From: Botryotinia globosa
Lineage: Eukaryota > Ascomycota > Leotiomycetes > Helotiales > Sclerotiniaceae
Direction: 5' to 3'
DNA length: 64,000 nucleotides
Assembly: GCA_014898425.1 (NCBI GenBank)
Contig: RCSZ01000017.1
Location: 744,001-808,000 of the forward strand
Both the position numbers and the translations under genes were made by a program. Below, in pieces: positions 12,384-23,638 of the stretch. The notes below the pieces were generated by a model. It was not told the origin of the DNA. It worked only from the letters and a program-made list of their open reading frames with translations, and did no database searches. Positions within the stretch are counted from its first letter, which is position 1; each line of letters opens with the position of its first letter.

Positions 12384-13765
12384 ATGAGAGGCATTGTAAT
12401 GATTAGAGGTCAAGCATACGTGCAGCTTCTGGATGAAATCAATATCAAAGATCCAGAAGCGATCCGCCGAGTTGTCAGGCAAGCTGTTACGCTTCCACCC
12501 CTTGATGAAGTTACGAGACAAGGAATTAAGATATGCGTATCTGGTATTGTCTCAAACCTACTTGGTACTTCAACCTCGAACCTTACTTGGATTGAGCAAC
12601 AAGCCGCCAACGACATTCAGAAGCTATGGAAGCGTGGAGAAAGATATCAAGTTCATATTAAACGCTTAATCCAGGACTGTGATGTGACAATGGCAGATTT
12701 TCTGGTTGTAAAAGGGGTAGAAAGTGCACGGAAGTATTGTTTACAGACTCAGGAGGCAGAAAGGGAAATCGGGGAAAATCTAAGCCTTGTACAGTCTGAC
12801 GCCAACGAGTACCAGGACCTTTCTGACGAGGAAAATGACCAAAGGCTACCACAAACACAAAAGGATGCATATGAAAAAGATATTGAAAAAGCTATGTGCG
12901 ATCACAGAGAAGGGAATACTCCGAATAAAAGGCAAAAGAGAAAAAAAAGCGTTGTTGAGCAGTCTCTTACAAGAAGTATCTCAACTGAATCGCAGGACTT
13001 TGACAACCAGGAGAGCCAGATGAATCGGAATGAATTTACGTCTATAAACAAGCCGAACACTAATAGAATTAACAATAGTCAAAAGCAGGTTGGTGAGTAC
13101 AGATTGGTTGTTCATCTACCGGGACGAAGCTAATTTACCAACTCATTGAACCAGATAACCCTAAGAACACCCCTAGAGCTAGAATGGTGAACAGTCTAAG
13201 AGATCATAACGCAGTTGGAGCTGCCGAATCAAAAGATGAAACTCACACGCAAAAGATTCGTCAGACAAGAAATTCTCTAAAGAGAAGCGATAATAACGGG
13301 GTTGCTTCAAACGAAACCGTTCTACCCCCTGAGTTTAGTGCCCTGCAGATTGGTTCTCGTGAAAGTCAAAATGTAAGTAATGCTTTAACGAAAGAATTGG
13401 CTGATTATAATAAGCGTGGGGGGAAGGAGGGATCAGTACCTATTGGTGAAAAGAGGGAGCGTCAACCTGTGAAGCAACAGCCAGAGCCGATCTTCGATAG
13501 CGAAGATGATACTTATTATACTACGAAACCACAAAGAACACCGTACAAAAGGAAGGGGGGTCATGGGGGCCCAAGATTTGGGCCAGCTTGGGAGAAACTA
13601 AAGACCGAAAGAGAGAACGACGCGCGCTCTTCCAACCATAAGAGTCAAGATGATCAGCTGGGCGGTGAGAGTAACCGAATCGGAATAGAAGACAGTTCAG
13701 ATAATGAGACTGTAGTGCGTGGAAGATTAGACAACCAGGAGGAAGATATTGAGATGGAAGACTAG
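12384..13765 (+). CDS. 439-aa uncharacterised protein, helical N-terminus, acidic/basic tail
   Basis: Two exons (12384-13092 and 13155-13765) join in phase 1 across a 62-bp intron (GTGAGT, GCTAAT, CCAG); the split codon becomes GAT. The start is the first ATG in frame (MRGIVMIRGQAYVQLLDEIN). Residues 1-125 are predicted helical, with the pattern IKICVSGIVSNLL followed by NLTWIEQQAANDIQKLW. This resembles the N-terminal part of the genes at 15533 and 58872, so it may share their first module. The rest is Lys/Arg/Gln/Asn/Glu-rich with basic clusters (NKRQKRKKS) and an acidic end (DNQEEDIEMED). The LNxWR/SANT-like module of the neighbours is absent, so it is either a truncated relative or a separate protein. 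Function unknown. Confidence 0.75.
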
Positions 13766-15532
13766 CAATAATTACTTGCCATGCGCGATGGAAAACTGAG
13801 GAAGAGATTATTTGATCGATGATGAAATGATACATCTCTCATTCCCTTTTTTCCTACTAAGGATTCGTGGATGGTTTCTGAGTCTAAAGTTTCCACAGCC
13901 AGAGATAAAGAAATAATGCTTGGTAGGTAATGATAGGATGTTAAAGCTAGATGTCGGTTCTCTGGATTGAGACTGAATTATGAATTGAAGCATCCATGAA
14001 TAACAATATGATTTTTTAAAATTGAGGGAAATGAATTTTCTATGCTCTTGTACGCAATTCAGGATAGAAAACCTTAGAATAACACGTTGTAAAACACTAT
14101 GTACACGGTATCCCAGAATCGCTTATGCCGGAAATGCATTTTAGATCTTTGAATTCCTTTTCGCCAAGCAGTCATCAAGTAAGAAAGCAATGTATTCGAT
14201 GTCCGTTCTTAGTTTGTTGGAAACACTGCATTGCTAATTATCATATAGCCAGGAAAGAGAAAGAGACGAGAAGTTCAGCTAGAACATCACTAATGATATG
14301 ACAGCCCAGAATACCATGTCTAATGATAGCTCTCAGGAACCGTACCATGCAGATTTCCACCCACACAAGGTCTCCATAGCTTTGACGAGTAGAAAGGGTC
14401 CAAAAGCTGCTCGTTCTTGATCCGCACATAGGTCTGTGGCAAGTACGCATCCATGTGTGGAAAATGCCAATATGATAACTCTCATATGGAATGCAAGATC
14501 ATGCTACCAGCAGATGTAACTTGCTGCAATAAACTAATCCCTCGGTTCTCTCCAGAGGTGGACGAAAATGTGCAGTAGAAATAGAGACACTAGACTTCGA
14601 GAATTAATGAAGGGTGCATAGTTGATGACCTGAAATTAAGGGGTTACAGTCAAAGTTTTTTTGCTTGTAGATTTAAGGAAGAAACTATTCGATGCATATA
14701 ATGTAAGGAGAGACGAAGAGGTTGAACAGTCGAAGGGATAGCAACATAGGTTCCTTGTGTAGAAGTGCAATTCGAGCTTGTAATCAACTAGTACATACCA
14801 GATGTAATAAGTTGAGATAACGAATCTCTAAGAATTCAAATACATGGATGGGTTTCACATTTCATCCAACATAGAATACGTGGAATCTAGAGCTGGTTAG
14901 ATCGACCAGGGATTATATTATATGTACGGCAAATCCATCTACGCTCAGGAATAGGAAATATAAATAGCCACATGTTTCTTCACACATTATGAAGTAATTA
15001 GTTCCATGAAAACTAAATTAAAATCGTCGAATCTAAATTATCCTGGTATTACGGCACGATCTACTGAACCTCCACGTGACTTACGTCCATTCACCAGATT
15101 AATACTATCACCGTTACGGCCTGAGTTAATATGTTGTAGAAATACTTCCCCACAACACAATTGATTTCTCTTAGAATCCACAGCTTTTATTCTCGACATC
15201 AGAACGACAGAAACCACTTTGGCTGTTAATAATTAAGCACGATTGGAGGTTCTGTTTGATTTGACTTCTCAGTATCTTGCGAATTCAAGCAATCGTGAGC
15301 CGGGCTACCAACGAATCGAAATTTGGATACGTTAGTTTCTGCATAATTAGGAACCTTTGGATTTGAAGTTAAAACAAGAAAAGGTTCGTTTTTTAAAAGA
15401 CGATACATCGCACTCCTACCTTTTTATCTCGAGCCCCATCTTTGCAGTGCTAATTTTAAGTCACAACACATACACTAATTCATCGAAGAATTGATTTAGA
15501 TCTTGCATAGTCTAATAAGACGCTTGCATAAT
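13766..15532. other. intergenic, nothing recognised
   Basis: Non-coding sequence of ordinary composition between two plus-strand genes. No repeats, RNA genes or protein-like frames that I can support. Confidence 0.45.
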
Positions 15533-16373
15533 ATGGCACCAATTTTCCTTGACCTAGAGTATCCTCGCTGGAACAATCCAGTACTAGACCAGAGATACTA
15601 TCGTTGGAACAGACTATTTGATACGATGGACTTCAACGACGATGAATCTCTGGGAAAGATTCTTCAAGCTGCTGATGCAGCAGAAAGATTTCATCCTTTC
15701 AACCTCAAGCTCATTGAAGGTACCGACTTGAACGAATTTGAAATGGTGGCAGTCTGCGACCTTTCGTATGCGTTCAATCGCAATTTTCTCTGCCGTGATA
15801 TAGTGCGCCACCTCATACTATTCTCCAGATATGAAGATAAGGTCTTCACCCTTGGGAATGCAACAAAGCTTTGCACGGATATACTCAAAATTACCAAATT
15901 AAGTCCTGTACACCAGCCAGATATGTATCTCCAGATTCGGAGAGAGTTTTGTCGATTGGCGCCAGACCTAGAGAATCTTGATGAAGATGAAGCGGAGGAA
16001 GAATTAGATCGATGGGCAAGATGGGGGCATCATGAAACACAGGCAATCACGAGACTTGAGATAAACAACAATTCTCAGGGACAGGACGATGATCTATCAT
16101 CTCTTGAAAGCATGAATGCCAATTTTGAGAATAGTCGGGAGGTAACATCCGTGAGAAATACAACTGAAGCGGAGATATTCGAGGTAATTCTTTTAATCCC
16201 AATCGAATGACATGATGCTAATTCGATTTTCAAAGGCGGCTAAGGCTCTGATCTCAATGAGCACACGGGAAAGTGCAGACGGTCTGATTGTGACTCCCGT
16301 TCCGACTACACAGAAACAAATTTCCAATAAAAGAAAGCGCGAAGAGCCATGTAGTGGCCCAGAAAATGAATAA
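15533..16373 (+). CDS. 262-aa ORF, probable 5' half of a broken family gene
   Basis: Two exons (15533-16183 and 16236-16373) join in phase 0 across a 52-bp intron (GTAATT, GCTAATTC, CAAAG). The start is the ATG of MAPIFLDLEYPRW; the longer frame from 15503 has no upstream ATG. Residues about 30-150 are helical (ATKLCTDILKITKL...MYLQIRREFCRL) and resemble the N-terminal modules at 12384 and 58872. An acidic patch (NLDEDEAEEELDRWARWG) follows, and the ORF ends after a nuclear-type basic cluster (NKRKREEP). The stop is TAA, and protein-like reading continues in the same frame beyond it. I think the ORF is the 5' half of a longer gene that ended at 17283. It could still be expressed as a short protein. 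Confidence 0.6.
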
Positions 16374-17283
16374 AATCCATCCCAGAATGAAAAAAGTCCT
16401 CAACAAATTATCAGTACAGGAAATACAGCATATCACAAATTTACTCAATTTTGATACAATCATTATTCTTATCACGGAGTAAAAATCCAAATATTTCCAG
16501 ATGTCCAAACAAGCGGGCGAGCTACCAATTTCTCGAGGACTCTCTGGCGGAGTCGAATCAAAAAGAGAAAAGACGTGCCAGAGGACTTAATTCAATCAAT
16601 TCAAGTGGAAGTTTTTGAGCGGGATCAATTATGGCTCAAAATATCTACTTCAATGGCCGCTAACAGTCTCATCAACTCTAGAGTCCCCCACGAATGTTCA
16701 AATGGAAAAGAATCAGATAAATTGACAATAACGACCGTACGGAGGCAAAAGTTCGCATACCAGACCAGAGCAAGACTATCATTGAGTACATAAGTTTACT
16801 CAATTAGTCGAAACAAGAAAACCCCGATTTGAATACAAACCCAAAGTGGACTGGACCTCACGAAATTATGTTGTGATGCTTAATCAATGGCGACAAACAA
16901 TGTTACTCACAACATCAGAGGTTTCTCTAGGAGGAGGAGAAATGGGGCTTGATTTTATTTTTCCTTGGTCTTCGGAAGAAAAATGCAAACTTGGGAATAT
17001 AATAATCAAGCACATGGATGAGCCTAGTCTTCGCGATGGAGATATGTCAGGGGTGGATTTTTCGTCGGTCATTAAAGAGTTTAACGACACTCTCGGAGTA
17101 TATCGAACCAAAACCCAAATCAAGAAATTGGTTGCCAATAACGACCCCAGAGAATTGAAAGATGACTACATGATGGAACAGAATGAAATAAAGAGAGAGA
17201 TAGAAGTTACAAATGCGACGGCTGCTGTATATGCGTTCTCGAAGAAAAAGTTAAGAATTTCCTCTTTCGACAAGGATCAGTAA
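16374..17283 (+). pseudogene. 3' half of the broken family gene (LNQWRQT module)
   Basis: The frame of the upstream exon continues past its TAA (16371-16373) and a TGA (16452-16454) as protein-like sequence to a TAA near 16791-16793. It then shifts by one base into the frame that carries PRFEYKPKVDWTSRNYVVMLNQWRQT from about 16805. That frame runs to 17283 and includes PWSSEEKCKLGNIII and GVDFSSVIKEFNDT, the SANT/Myb-like positions of the family. The segment before the shift (SDKLTITTVRR) aligns with the stretch just before the module in the genes at 2250 and 19314. Both stops can come from CAA and CGA by C-to-T changes. An intron bridging the shift is possible but I found no good donor. Confidence 0.6.
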
Positions 17284-17804
17284 CATTCATCACACCTGTA
17301 CGCATTCTATTCTAAAGACATCTGGAGTTAAGTCTGCTTTTGCAATGCGAATTTATCATCGAGAAGTCTTCTTTCAGTCAATAATTTTGTTGGGGCTCGA
17401 TTGTGTTGAATTTCTCATGAGACAGCAACAGTTTGTCATATGAGTCTATTACCGGACTCTTTGGGACAAGAATTGATGGTCTTGTGTTCTCGTCGACGGG
17501 TTCTGGCAAAGTTGACGTTTTAGCAAATTCGGAACTATTAGGTCTTAATTCGGCGTTGATAATAGAGCTTCTACATCATGTGCCGTGATTTCATCATCCA
17601 AGCCTGACTGAATCAAATCGTGATACACCGACTGGGTATTTAACATTTCATCAAACTACTATTAAGCATTGAACTACCAGGTCTAAAATTGAGTAAATGC
17701 TATGAGGTCCCGTTCATTATGTGTCACCATCTAGCTTCAGTCTATTCTGTCTACAGGTCACAAATATTCCTTTTATTCCTCTGCCGGTAATTATGCAGAT
17801 TATA
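17284..17804. other. intergenic, nothing recognised
   Basis: About 520 bp of non-coding sequence between the broken family gene and the TIR element. No supported feature. Confidence 0.4.
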
Positions 17805-18309
17805 TCCCCTAGACTACTGGCTAACAGCGCCGTATATAGCCCATATATTGAGCAAGAACATCAATAAGATTATAATTAATATTATATATAAAAACTTCAA
17901 TATTATATATAAAAATTCTGATTTCTTGGAAAAGTAATATTAAGTATATTAATTTTATATTCATATTCTTCTTTTTTTGAAAATAATAATTAAATGATTT
18001 TATACATATTATTATATTTTGATTTAAATCCCCTTAGAAAATAAAAGATATCTATAAGCAATTTCTATATAATTTATATTTAAAAATATATATTAAATCA
18101 AGAATTCAATATTTATTAAAAAGGAAAAGATTAAAAGAATATAATATAAAGAATTTAAAAATGTATTTTTTTTTCTTCAAAATAATAAATATTGAGTTAT
18201 TATAATATTAAAATAAATTAGAATAATAAGAATTTTTAAGATTCTAATGTTTTGATTAGTCAATAAGTGCATATTAAACAACGGCGCCGCTAGTTGGCAG
18301 TCTAGGGGA
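17805..18309. mobile_element. 505-bp TIR element (type D), AT-rich interior, TA flanks
   Basis: The left end TCCCCTAGACTACTGGCTAA and the right end, read in reverse complement, TCCCCTAGACTGCCAACTAG form about 30-bp terminal inverted repeats that run on to GCGCCG on both sides. Each end is flanked by TA, the target duplication of Tc1/mariner-type elements. The interior is almost pure A+T with no coding capacity, as expected of a RIP-mutated or non-autonomous (MITE-like) copy. Its outermost bases TCCCCTA match those of the element at 47725-48069. Confidence 0.8.
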
Positions 18310-19313
18310 TAGATTTTTTCTACCGCTGTTTCAGCTATACTCATCTACTACTGCATGTATTGCTACTTCAGACTGGAGATGAATGTCTAATTGACCATGG
18401 CAAACAGCCATCTTTCATCCATTTCTAACTGACTATCCTTCAGAACCAAGACGGGTGTTTCTCTTAAGCTTCAGAATTGAATTATTTGACTTGGATGCCC
18501 CCAAGTACAAACCTGTAGTTGTAGGTATCTATCCGTCGTCACAAGCTTTCGATTGAATAGTGATAGTCCCGCCAAAGCCCGAGCTAACGGATATGGAGTA
18601 AATTTTTGGCATATTGAAGAAATTTAGGCGTAATATTTAATGGTGGTATAGATTGAATAGCTGAGCAGGCACAAGAGACTGGTAGAAATTGTTTAAATCT
18701 TTTAAGTACGAGTCATAGTCACTTGGATCTGCAATGAGAGTGCATATCTGAATCCACAGCTGAGTAGGAGTATAAAATGAACCATGTGAGACATTCGGAG
18801 ACTGAGTGCTAGAATCACATTTATGATACATATTGTTGATGAATTACCGAAGTCTCAATGAAATTTTACTCATGTTATTTGGAGTTTCACATCTTTAGAA
18901 GGTTGAGACTTCGGGCTTGGGTCTAGGTTAAGTGTCAAAAGTCTGAATACAAGCGATGTCTACGAAAGAAGTCACACGAAGGAAGGAACTTCAAAAGCTG
19001 ACGGTTATGGTTTTCTGTATTGTGAATTCAGCCTCCTATAGTAAATCCTATTGATACAACTAGAATTCTAAGAACGAAAACTGCGGCGGAAAGAATGTAA
19101 GATCTTACGGTCCTCTGCGTAACATTCTCTACTCTCCTAGACATTTATGGACTGGTTTCCTGATATGGCAGTAGTATCGATGGAACTCCAGTAGTTTGGA
19201 AAATGCGGGACACAATTCCCCCTGAATACTATCCTGTACCTAACAGAAGTTGCCAAAAACGCCAGAGATTATCATCAAGAGATGTACTTGGAAGTCAGAC
19301 CAAGCCGCGAAAC
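18310..19313. other. intergenic with one weak minus-strand ORF
   Basis: A 64-codon minus-strand ORF (18831-18637, ATG start) contains QICTLIADPSDYDSYL followed by NNFYQSL, faintly like the helical module of the 15533 gene (MYLQIRREFCRL). This is too weak to call a gene. Nothing else is supported. Confidence 0.35.
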
Positions 19314-20069
19314 TCAAAGATTGTACTCGACACCAATTTCCCGGCTCGGTAACTCGAAAGATTTCTCAATCACCTCAAAGATAACAAACCAGTTCTTGGC
19401 GTGCATGTTCTGATCGCGTCGCTGTTGCTTTGGTGTCAAGCTACTGAGTCTTTCAAGATCGACCGGAAGAAACTCTATGGATCCTTGGCGATTAGATGGA
19501 TGCTGGCGACGGCCATTTGCAAGTCTTGGTGTTACCTGGCGCGCAGCTCTACGTTTCTGAGCACGGAATTTCTCCATCTCTCTGCAGCGGGTAATCATTG
19601 TGATGAACTCCTCATCAGTATTTTTGTCGGGATCTAGAGGCTCTCGATTTCTAGTCGACGTTTGTCCTTGGGCAATCTGCGGCTTTTGAGGCTGCTCTAC
19701 CATCGCTCTGGGAGCACTTGGCTTCTTGACAACTTTATTCTCCATAACCTGATTTCTGGCATCTTTTGTGTGCTCCATTTGTGCGAAATCTCTAGGTGTG
19801 TACTTGCGGATCTTCTCTCGTCTCCAGTCGTTCAAGAGAAAAATGTCGCTCGAATCGTTCCAGTCGAATGGCTCGCCATTACCATAACCCCGATCGTAAT
19901 AGACCTCTCGACCCAAGCCGGCTTCTGTCACACTGAGCAACGCGATTCGCATTTTGTTGGGCTCTTGTATTCCAATCACTGCTGGCGTGAGATCTTGCCT
20001 GGTTTTGAGTGTCCAGTCGCGCTTGCCGCCAAGCTTGCTTCGAAGAGGAGGTGGAAGTGATGTATTCAT
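19314..20069 (-). CDS. 251-aa truncated family member with LNDWRRE module
   Basis: A single-exon ORF of 251 codons with a clear ATG at 20069 (MNTSLPPPLRSKLGG). Residues about 36-90 match the leading part of the family module: MRIALLSVTEA, then VYYDRGYGNG, FDWNDSSDIFLLNDWRREKIRKY, with the W at residue 70. Instead of the SANT/Myb-like part, the chain continues as a Lys/Arg/Gln-rich segment with MRCREMEKFRAQKRRAARQ-type basic sequence, and ends within 80 residues. It therefore appears to be a short member that keeps only the first half of the module. A truncation followed by new reading frame is one explanation; a distinct short paralogue is another. Intact frame, function unknown. Confidence 0.75.
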   Translation of the reverse strand: MNTSLPPPLRSKLGGKRDWTLKTRQDLTPAVIGIQEPNKMRIALLSVTEAGLGREVYYDRGYGNGEPFDWNDSSDIFLLNDWRREKIRKYTPRDFAQMEHTKDARNQVMENKVVKKPSAPRAMVEQPQKPQIAQGQTSTRNREPLDPDKNTDEEFITMITRCREMEKFRAQKRRAARQVTPRLANGRRQHPSNRQGSIEFLPVDLERLSSLTPKQQRRDQNMHAKNWFVIFEVIEKSFELPSREIGVEYNL

Positions 20070-20761
20070 CTTGTAAGGGAATCTTGGGATTCAGGAGTTG
20101 TCCTGCTGCTGCAATTTTTAAAGAATATTTTTGGAGAGCTACGCTGGTAGAAAGTTAATTTGTGAGTTATTGTTAGCCTATTTACTGATGCAGAGGAAAA
20201 TATAGATAATTTTATGCTAGAGGGGAATTTACCTTGATTAGATGTGGATAATGACGTCGACCTTTGATAATCTATGACTTTGTAGAAACAAAGAAGGATC
20301 TCAGAGCCCTCTAGATTTAATTAAAGAGCTGTACAGACTAGTTCGACTTCGGATCTGTTGATCATTCAGTGAATATGAGGCTAGTGTTGTGAATCACGTG
20401 AATATGTCACATGATCCGGGTCTCATTAGACGAGTACCCCTGAATGACCAATGCCGTATCATTGATATTACCTATTTGGATTTTGCATCATCAGACTTTA
20501 GTAGTAGTAGAGGCTGTGTCTCAGTGATAGATGAGATCAGACAAAAGTCCGATACTCTAACGATGGTGTAATGCACATTTTCTAGACTCGAAGGACTCGC
20601 TTAAAACATTATAGAAATTTATACAAGTTTACGAAATCGATCACATTTCTAAGAAAGGGAAAGACAATTTATTACGATGAAAGAAAGAAATCATGAAGCA
20701 TAAAATAGTTGCTAAGAAGAGTGAATATTCATTTTGTAAAGAGAACTTACAGTTAGAAGTA
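20070..20761. other. intergenic, nothing recognised
   Basis: Upstream region of the minus-strand gene ending at 20069. No supported feature. Confidence 0.4.
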
Positions 20762-21266
20762 AGAGTTCTTGCCCCTGCTTATAGCACACCGTGACGTTTT
20801 GTAACATAATCCCTGTAAAATTCTGGTTTTTCTATATAAACTAAAATATTATATAATTATTCTAGATCTCTTTATTAAATTATAAAACTTCAATGATAAA
20901 TAATTCAATATGATATCAATATTAAAAAAATTCAATATATTTTTACATATTTTTATTAAAAAGTTATATAAATTTTTAATTAAAAAATTTTAGATTTTGA
21001 ACTTGTCACACTTTTCCTATACAAAATGAACGAATTTTTTGAAAACTTTCAAACTTTTCACTTTATTTCTTTGAAAATACAAGTCAAACAATATTTAAAA
21101 ATAAACTATATATTTTTCAATATTTGAAATAATTTTAAATCTTTTTATAATATAATTTTCAGATTCTCCTATATAGTAATAAATAAACTGGGGTATAAAA
21201 AGGTGAATAATTACATATTTTAGCCGGAAAAGTATTATATGTGCTATAAGCAGGTGCCAGAACTCT
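20762..21266 (+). mobile_element. 505-bp TIR element, family B copy 1
   Basis: The ends AGAGTTCTTGCCCCTGCTTA and (reverse complement of the right end) AGAGTTCTGGCACCTGCTTA are terminal inverted repeats flanked by TA on both sides. Next to the left TIR is a conserved motif region (TTTTGTAACATAATCCCTGT) shared with copies 2 and 3. The interior is nearly all A+T with no ORF. Tc1/mariner-type MITE is the likely class. Confidence 0.8.
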
Positions 21267-22215
21267 TACAAGAATACGACAACGTTTCAAATCAAAATTA
21301 ACAACTCAACAAAACGCGTTCATCTTGTTAAGTTCCACTCATTGTTTAACGATGGAACTCTTTGATATGCTTCAAAACGCTGTAGGCTCTTTCGTTCTAG
21401 AAGAACATCTAGAACTAGTTGATAGCATCCAATCTTCCGTCAGTGCTCCCTTAAATTCTGTAGTAAACTGCAAATTAATCACATGGGCTGTTTTTGAAAC
21501 GACGTTGAGAAGATATAACTATAAGCAAAACCACGAATCGCATGAATTGACTTTGTAGTTCAATAATAACAATTGCGAGTAATTTGTTGTTCAGAATTAA
21601 AGAATTGGCATCCATGCACACGTGCCTTGGTATCTGGGCACATGACTCAGGCATTCAATTCGCAAGAACTATAAGCAGAGTGCATTAGCTCGGAGTTGGC
21701 ACATCCTTAATGGTAACAAGTGCAGCGCTAAGGAATGGTTCCCCAAAAAGGGCTGGATATTGAGTAATCCTTGCTCGAACAGGAAAACGAATAGTTGTGG
21801 AAGGTGAATAGAAACCGCTGGTATGTAGAAGAGAATGAGAAGTGTACCAATGCGCAGAGACCGAGAATATGAGAATATGTGTGGATTACTGGTATGATAT
21901 CACTGAGCAGGCGTCTTGACATTTGCTTCTTCGCCGGGCAAAATATCTAGATCACGTGAATTGCATCATCGTAAGCAAGCTGCAGGAACAAAAACAGTCC
22001 TTTGTTTGCGAAGGCAAGTGCCCTAGGAATCGTGGATGTCGGGAATGCATGCTTCTTAAGTGGTATAAATGCAGCGACGTCTGCCCCAGCCTTAAGCTGT
22101 GTTTTGAACGATTTTCAAATCTTGGTTCTCAGTCTCTACCATCTCGTTTTCTTTTTCTAAAAATAAGTTAATTTCTACCTGTCTTTACGGCTTCTACCTT
22201 CATCAGATATGGAAG
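21267..22215. other. intergenic with weak ORFs only
   Basis: A 68-codon ATG frame at 21352-21558 (MELFDMLQNAVGSFVLEEHL...) and a Cys-rich frame around 21923-22171 are present. Neither has a recognisable domain or supporting structure, so I do not call genes. The last part may hold the lost 5' end of the dehydrogenase gene. Confidence 0.4.
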
Positions 22216-23364
22216 GCTACAAACTCTCCCTCAGTAGATTGTACGAAAACAATTGACACGAAGAATTTGAAAGGAAAGACTGCCGTCATCACCGGAGGTA
22301 CGAGGAATTATCTCTTATCAGTAAAATTTGCTGACCAAGTTGAGGTGCAAATGGAATTGGCAAAGCATACACAAGGGCGCTCTCTGCTGCAGGGCAGGTG
22401 GCTAATATCAGAAATTCTTTTTGTTTCTAACATAATCAACATAGCGTCAATATATGCATGGGGGATATGGACTCCGAAGGTGGTTCGAAGTTGGCATCGG
22501 AGCTTGAGCAGTAAGACTCTGTTTCTCCATTGTTCTTCGGATTTGGTGCTAATATAAATCAAGCGCAAAATTTGTGAAATGTGATGCGACCAATTGGGAA
22601 GATCAGCGTCGTCTTTTCACTGAAGCTGTGTCTTCCACGGGAAAGGTGGACTATGTTATCGCCAACGCAGGCATATGTGCTCCCAATGAAGTTTTCACTT
22701 TCGCAGGTAAGAAACATATTATTTACACCGCCACCACTCAGCTAAACAAGATGTACAGGCAAGGGCTAGGAGCCCACGGAACCAAATCTGAAAACAGTTG
22801 ATGTCAATCTGAAAGGGACATTGTACACCACCCAACTAGCTCTTCACTACTTCGTAGAACAAAACGGGGAGAAGCCATCGCCACAGCAAGAGAATACATG
22901 CTTAGTGCTGATCGGATCTGTGGCAGCGTTTCTGGACTGCCTTCGTGGACCTGTATACCCGAGCACAAAGTGGGCTGCGCGAGGCATCATGCATTTCCTG
23001 CGAAGGACAGCATTCTACCATGGCAGCCGAGTCAACGTCATCTCTCCATGGTACTTAAATCCCCAATTAAACTCAAGCTTCAAGTTGCTAATCTGACGAT
23101 AGGTACGTCAAGACGTCGATATTGTCTGCGGAAGCTTTCGAGCACGTGGAAAAGTGCGGAGTACAACTCGCGGAAGCAGGAGATGCAGCAAATGCTCTAT
23201 TGCGAATCTTGTCTGATCGAACAATTAACGGCAGGTCACTCTTTGTCTCGGCTAGAAAGTGGGCACCAACAGGGTATCTAGACTTGGACGTTGATGATTA
23301 CCCTGGGAATGAGCTGATTCAGGAAATTCAGGTGGATCAGATAAAAGCAGCTCTTGTGGACTGA
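22216..23364 (+). pseudogene. short-chain dehydrogenase/reductase (15-PGDH-like), probably broken
   Basis: Six exons can be read: up to 22297, from 22345, 22445-22510, 22564-22706, 22759-23050 and 23103-23364. Together they give a classical SDR: KGKTAVITGGANGIGKAY (Gly-rich NAD(P)-binding motif, split by the first intron), CDATNWEDQ, the NAG motif (VIANAGIC), catalytic Ser in LIGSVAAF, catalytic Tyr/Lys in VYPSTKWAARG, and a C-terminal part ending YPGNELIQEIQ...ALVD. Enzymes of this type oxidise or reduce alcohol/ketone substrates with NAD(P). Problems: no in-frame ATG near the start, the second intron needs a GC donor (22394) to keep frame, and an in-frame TAG at 22767-22769 follows the only frame-keeping acceptor. 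The gene is probably inactive or misassembled by one or two bases. The family call is sure; the substrate is not. Confidence 0.75.
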
Positions 23365-23638
23365 GGCTTGTTTCTGCCATAGAGGGGGAAGTCAATCTCG
23401 ATATTGCCGCTTGTACTGTAACTTTCAACTTTCCTGATTTAACGCCAGGCCTTGGAGCCGTGGAAATGATCTGAATATTCCCCACACATATTGTGTACTG
23501 AAGGGACTTCTGGTAGGCCTGTATTCAATGCTTGAATTCCGTTGATGGAGTGAGATTTTGAATCGAATCGTCTTGTTTTGCCTTTTCTCGGATATATGAG
23601 GACACAAGCAGCAATTAATGCTCTACGCCAAAGTTTAA

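Noticed and set aside
21923..22171. Cys-rich 82-codon ORF as a small secreted protein
   Set aside because: No signal-like N-terminus, no regular Cys pattern and no splice or context support.
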